DNA of 64,000 bases from Syngnathus acus (Eukaryota > Chordata > Actinopteri > Syngnathiformes > Syngnathidae), in assembly GCF_901709675.1 (NCBI RefSeq), contig NC_051097.1, positions 8,286,039-8,350,038 of the forward strand. The letters are read 5' to 3'. The notes below the pieces were generated by a model. It searched no databases. It was given only the letters and a program-made list of their open reading frames with translations, and was not told the origin of the DNA. Position numbers and translations under genes: made by a program. Below, piece after piece: positions 63,061 to 64,000 of the stretch; the stretch's first letter is position 1, and each line of letters starts with the position of its first letter.

Positions 63061-64000
63061 GAACCATTTTATAGACAATCTCAGCCACTCCCTGTACGTA
63101 TAAAAATAAGAATTCACACTCCTACCAATGGATGATTTAAGAGTCTTTCAAGAGCCTACGTTTTTGGAAGGTGGCAAAAAGCCAGAGCAAAAGCGAGAAC
63201 ATGAAAACTCCTCGTAGAAAGTTGAGATTCCAACCCCGATCCTCAAAACATTTCCTTACGGAAAACATAACATTGCTAATTTTACGAGTGAGTCAGAAAT
63301 CGTGACGTCACATTGGCGTTCTCACAGCAACGGCAAAGTTTTTTTTTTTCCAGTCAAGTGTAAACACTGCACTGTTATGTGCACTGCGTAACCACGTTTG
63401 ATACAAATTGTCCGGATCAACTCGTCATGTTTTGGTTTGGATCTGTGAATCTTGATCGCACTTGTGTTTCCACTGTGGGTAGAAGAACTGACTCAATGAA
63501 CCTTAAGTGTTTCAAGTTGCCAACAAACAGCCAAGCACAAAAATGGGAACACGCGCAAGCAGCTGGAGTCGGCGGGAAACTAATGCCAAGATGCTCAGAC
63601 TGAATTGCCAAGCCAACCCATCTCCAGCTTTCGATGTCACTCAATAGGCCCCGCCCCTTAAAGGCAGACACCCACTTGGATAGACAGAAACTACAACTAA
63701 TAAAATCCTATTTACTTGACATTTTATCATTTATTTTTTTACAAGACAGTTATGTTCCTTTTTTGTTTTAAAATTTTGCTTTTCAAATGAATAAATTTAA
63801 TCAGGGAAAATTTATAGAAAAGTCTAACCAAGGCTCATTCAGTTTCAGATATTTGGCAGAATAAAATTGGTAAACGCTAATTAAACATCTAGCTAACTAG
63901 CTGGCAACGTGTTTATTCAGTGATTCAAATGGCACAAATCAGCTATTTAAATCCAATTGAAACAAAAGCTGTGACTTGATTGTATACTTTTTTATCATTA

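Larger units (their letters stand above)
56312..64000. other. Gene-free stretch: probable itga1 intron 1 and upstream sequence
   Basis: I found no exon, conserved protein motif or intact RNA gene in these 7.7 kb. It is ordinary AT-rich DNA with poly(A) runs, a repeated 24-bp phrase (near 59978 and 60128), a SINE fragment and a Tc1 relic (separate entries). The itga1 first exon must end with a donor in phase 1 to fit the acceptor at 56311; I could not locate one convincingly. It is either in here unrecognised or beyond 64000. Confidence 0.5.

Overview
This is a gene-dense vertebrate window, most likely from a ray-finned (teleost) fish with a compact genome. All seven protein-coding genes are vertebrate families with GT-AG introns, most introns are only 70-1500 bp, and the repeats are of fish type (tRNA-derived SINE fragments, Tc1/mariner relics, degenerate AT-rich minisatellites). 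I found no prokaryotic, viral or plasmid content, no CRISPR array and no gene cluster resembling an undescribed system.

Layout, left to right: (1) 1-2351 (+), the 3' end of pcsk5 (membrane-bound PC5/6-B form). (2) 4430-6621 (-), a short prune2 encoding only the BCH/CRAL-TRIO part, with 5' noncoding exons and a putative CArG/E-box promoter to about 7600. (3) 8234-10480 (-), a divergent Gq-class G-alpha gene in the gna14 position. (4) 13578-17489 (-), gnaq. (5) 18908-24340 (-), hnrnpk. (6) 27588-34366 (+), ntrk2 (TrkB) with full kinase domain, then a 3'UTR ending near 36690. (7) 39176-42830 (-), kcmf1. (8) 44944-56311 (-), itga1, complete except for its first (signal peptide) exon. From 56312 to the end I see no gene; this is probably itga1 intron 1 and/or upstream sequence.

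The order pcsk5-prune2-gna14-gnaq-hnrnpk-ntrk2 is the human 9q21 order, which spans several megabases there and about 37 kb here. kcmf1 and itga1 lie on other human chromosomes, so their junction is specific to some fish lineage. The genes are not an operon. Functionally they cover proprotein processing, Gq signalling, RNA binding, neurotrophin reception, ubiquitin ligation and collagen adhesion.

Exon coordinates come from reading splice sites and reading frame by eye. Summed exon lengths are multiples of three for prune2, gna14-like, gnaq, hnrnpk, ntrk2 and kcmf1, which supports those models. itga1 boundaries may be off by one base in places. The best leads are the altered P-loop and missing C-terminal motif of the gna14-like protein, two in-frame microexons in ntrk2, a transposase relic at an itga1 splice acceptor, and a short TIR transposon in an itga1 intron.
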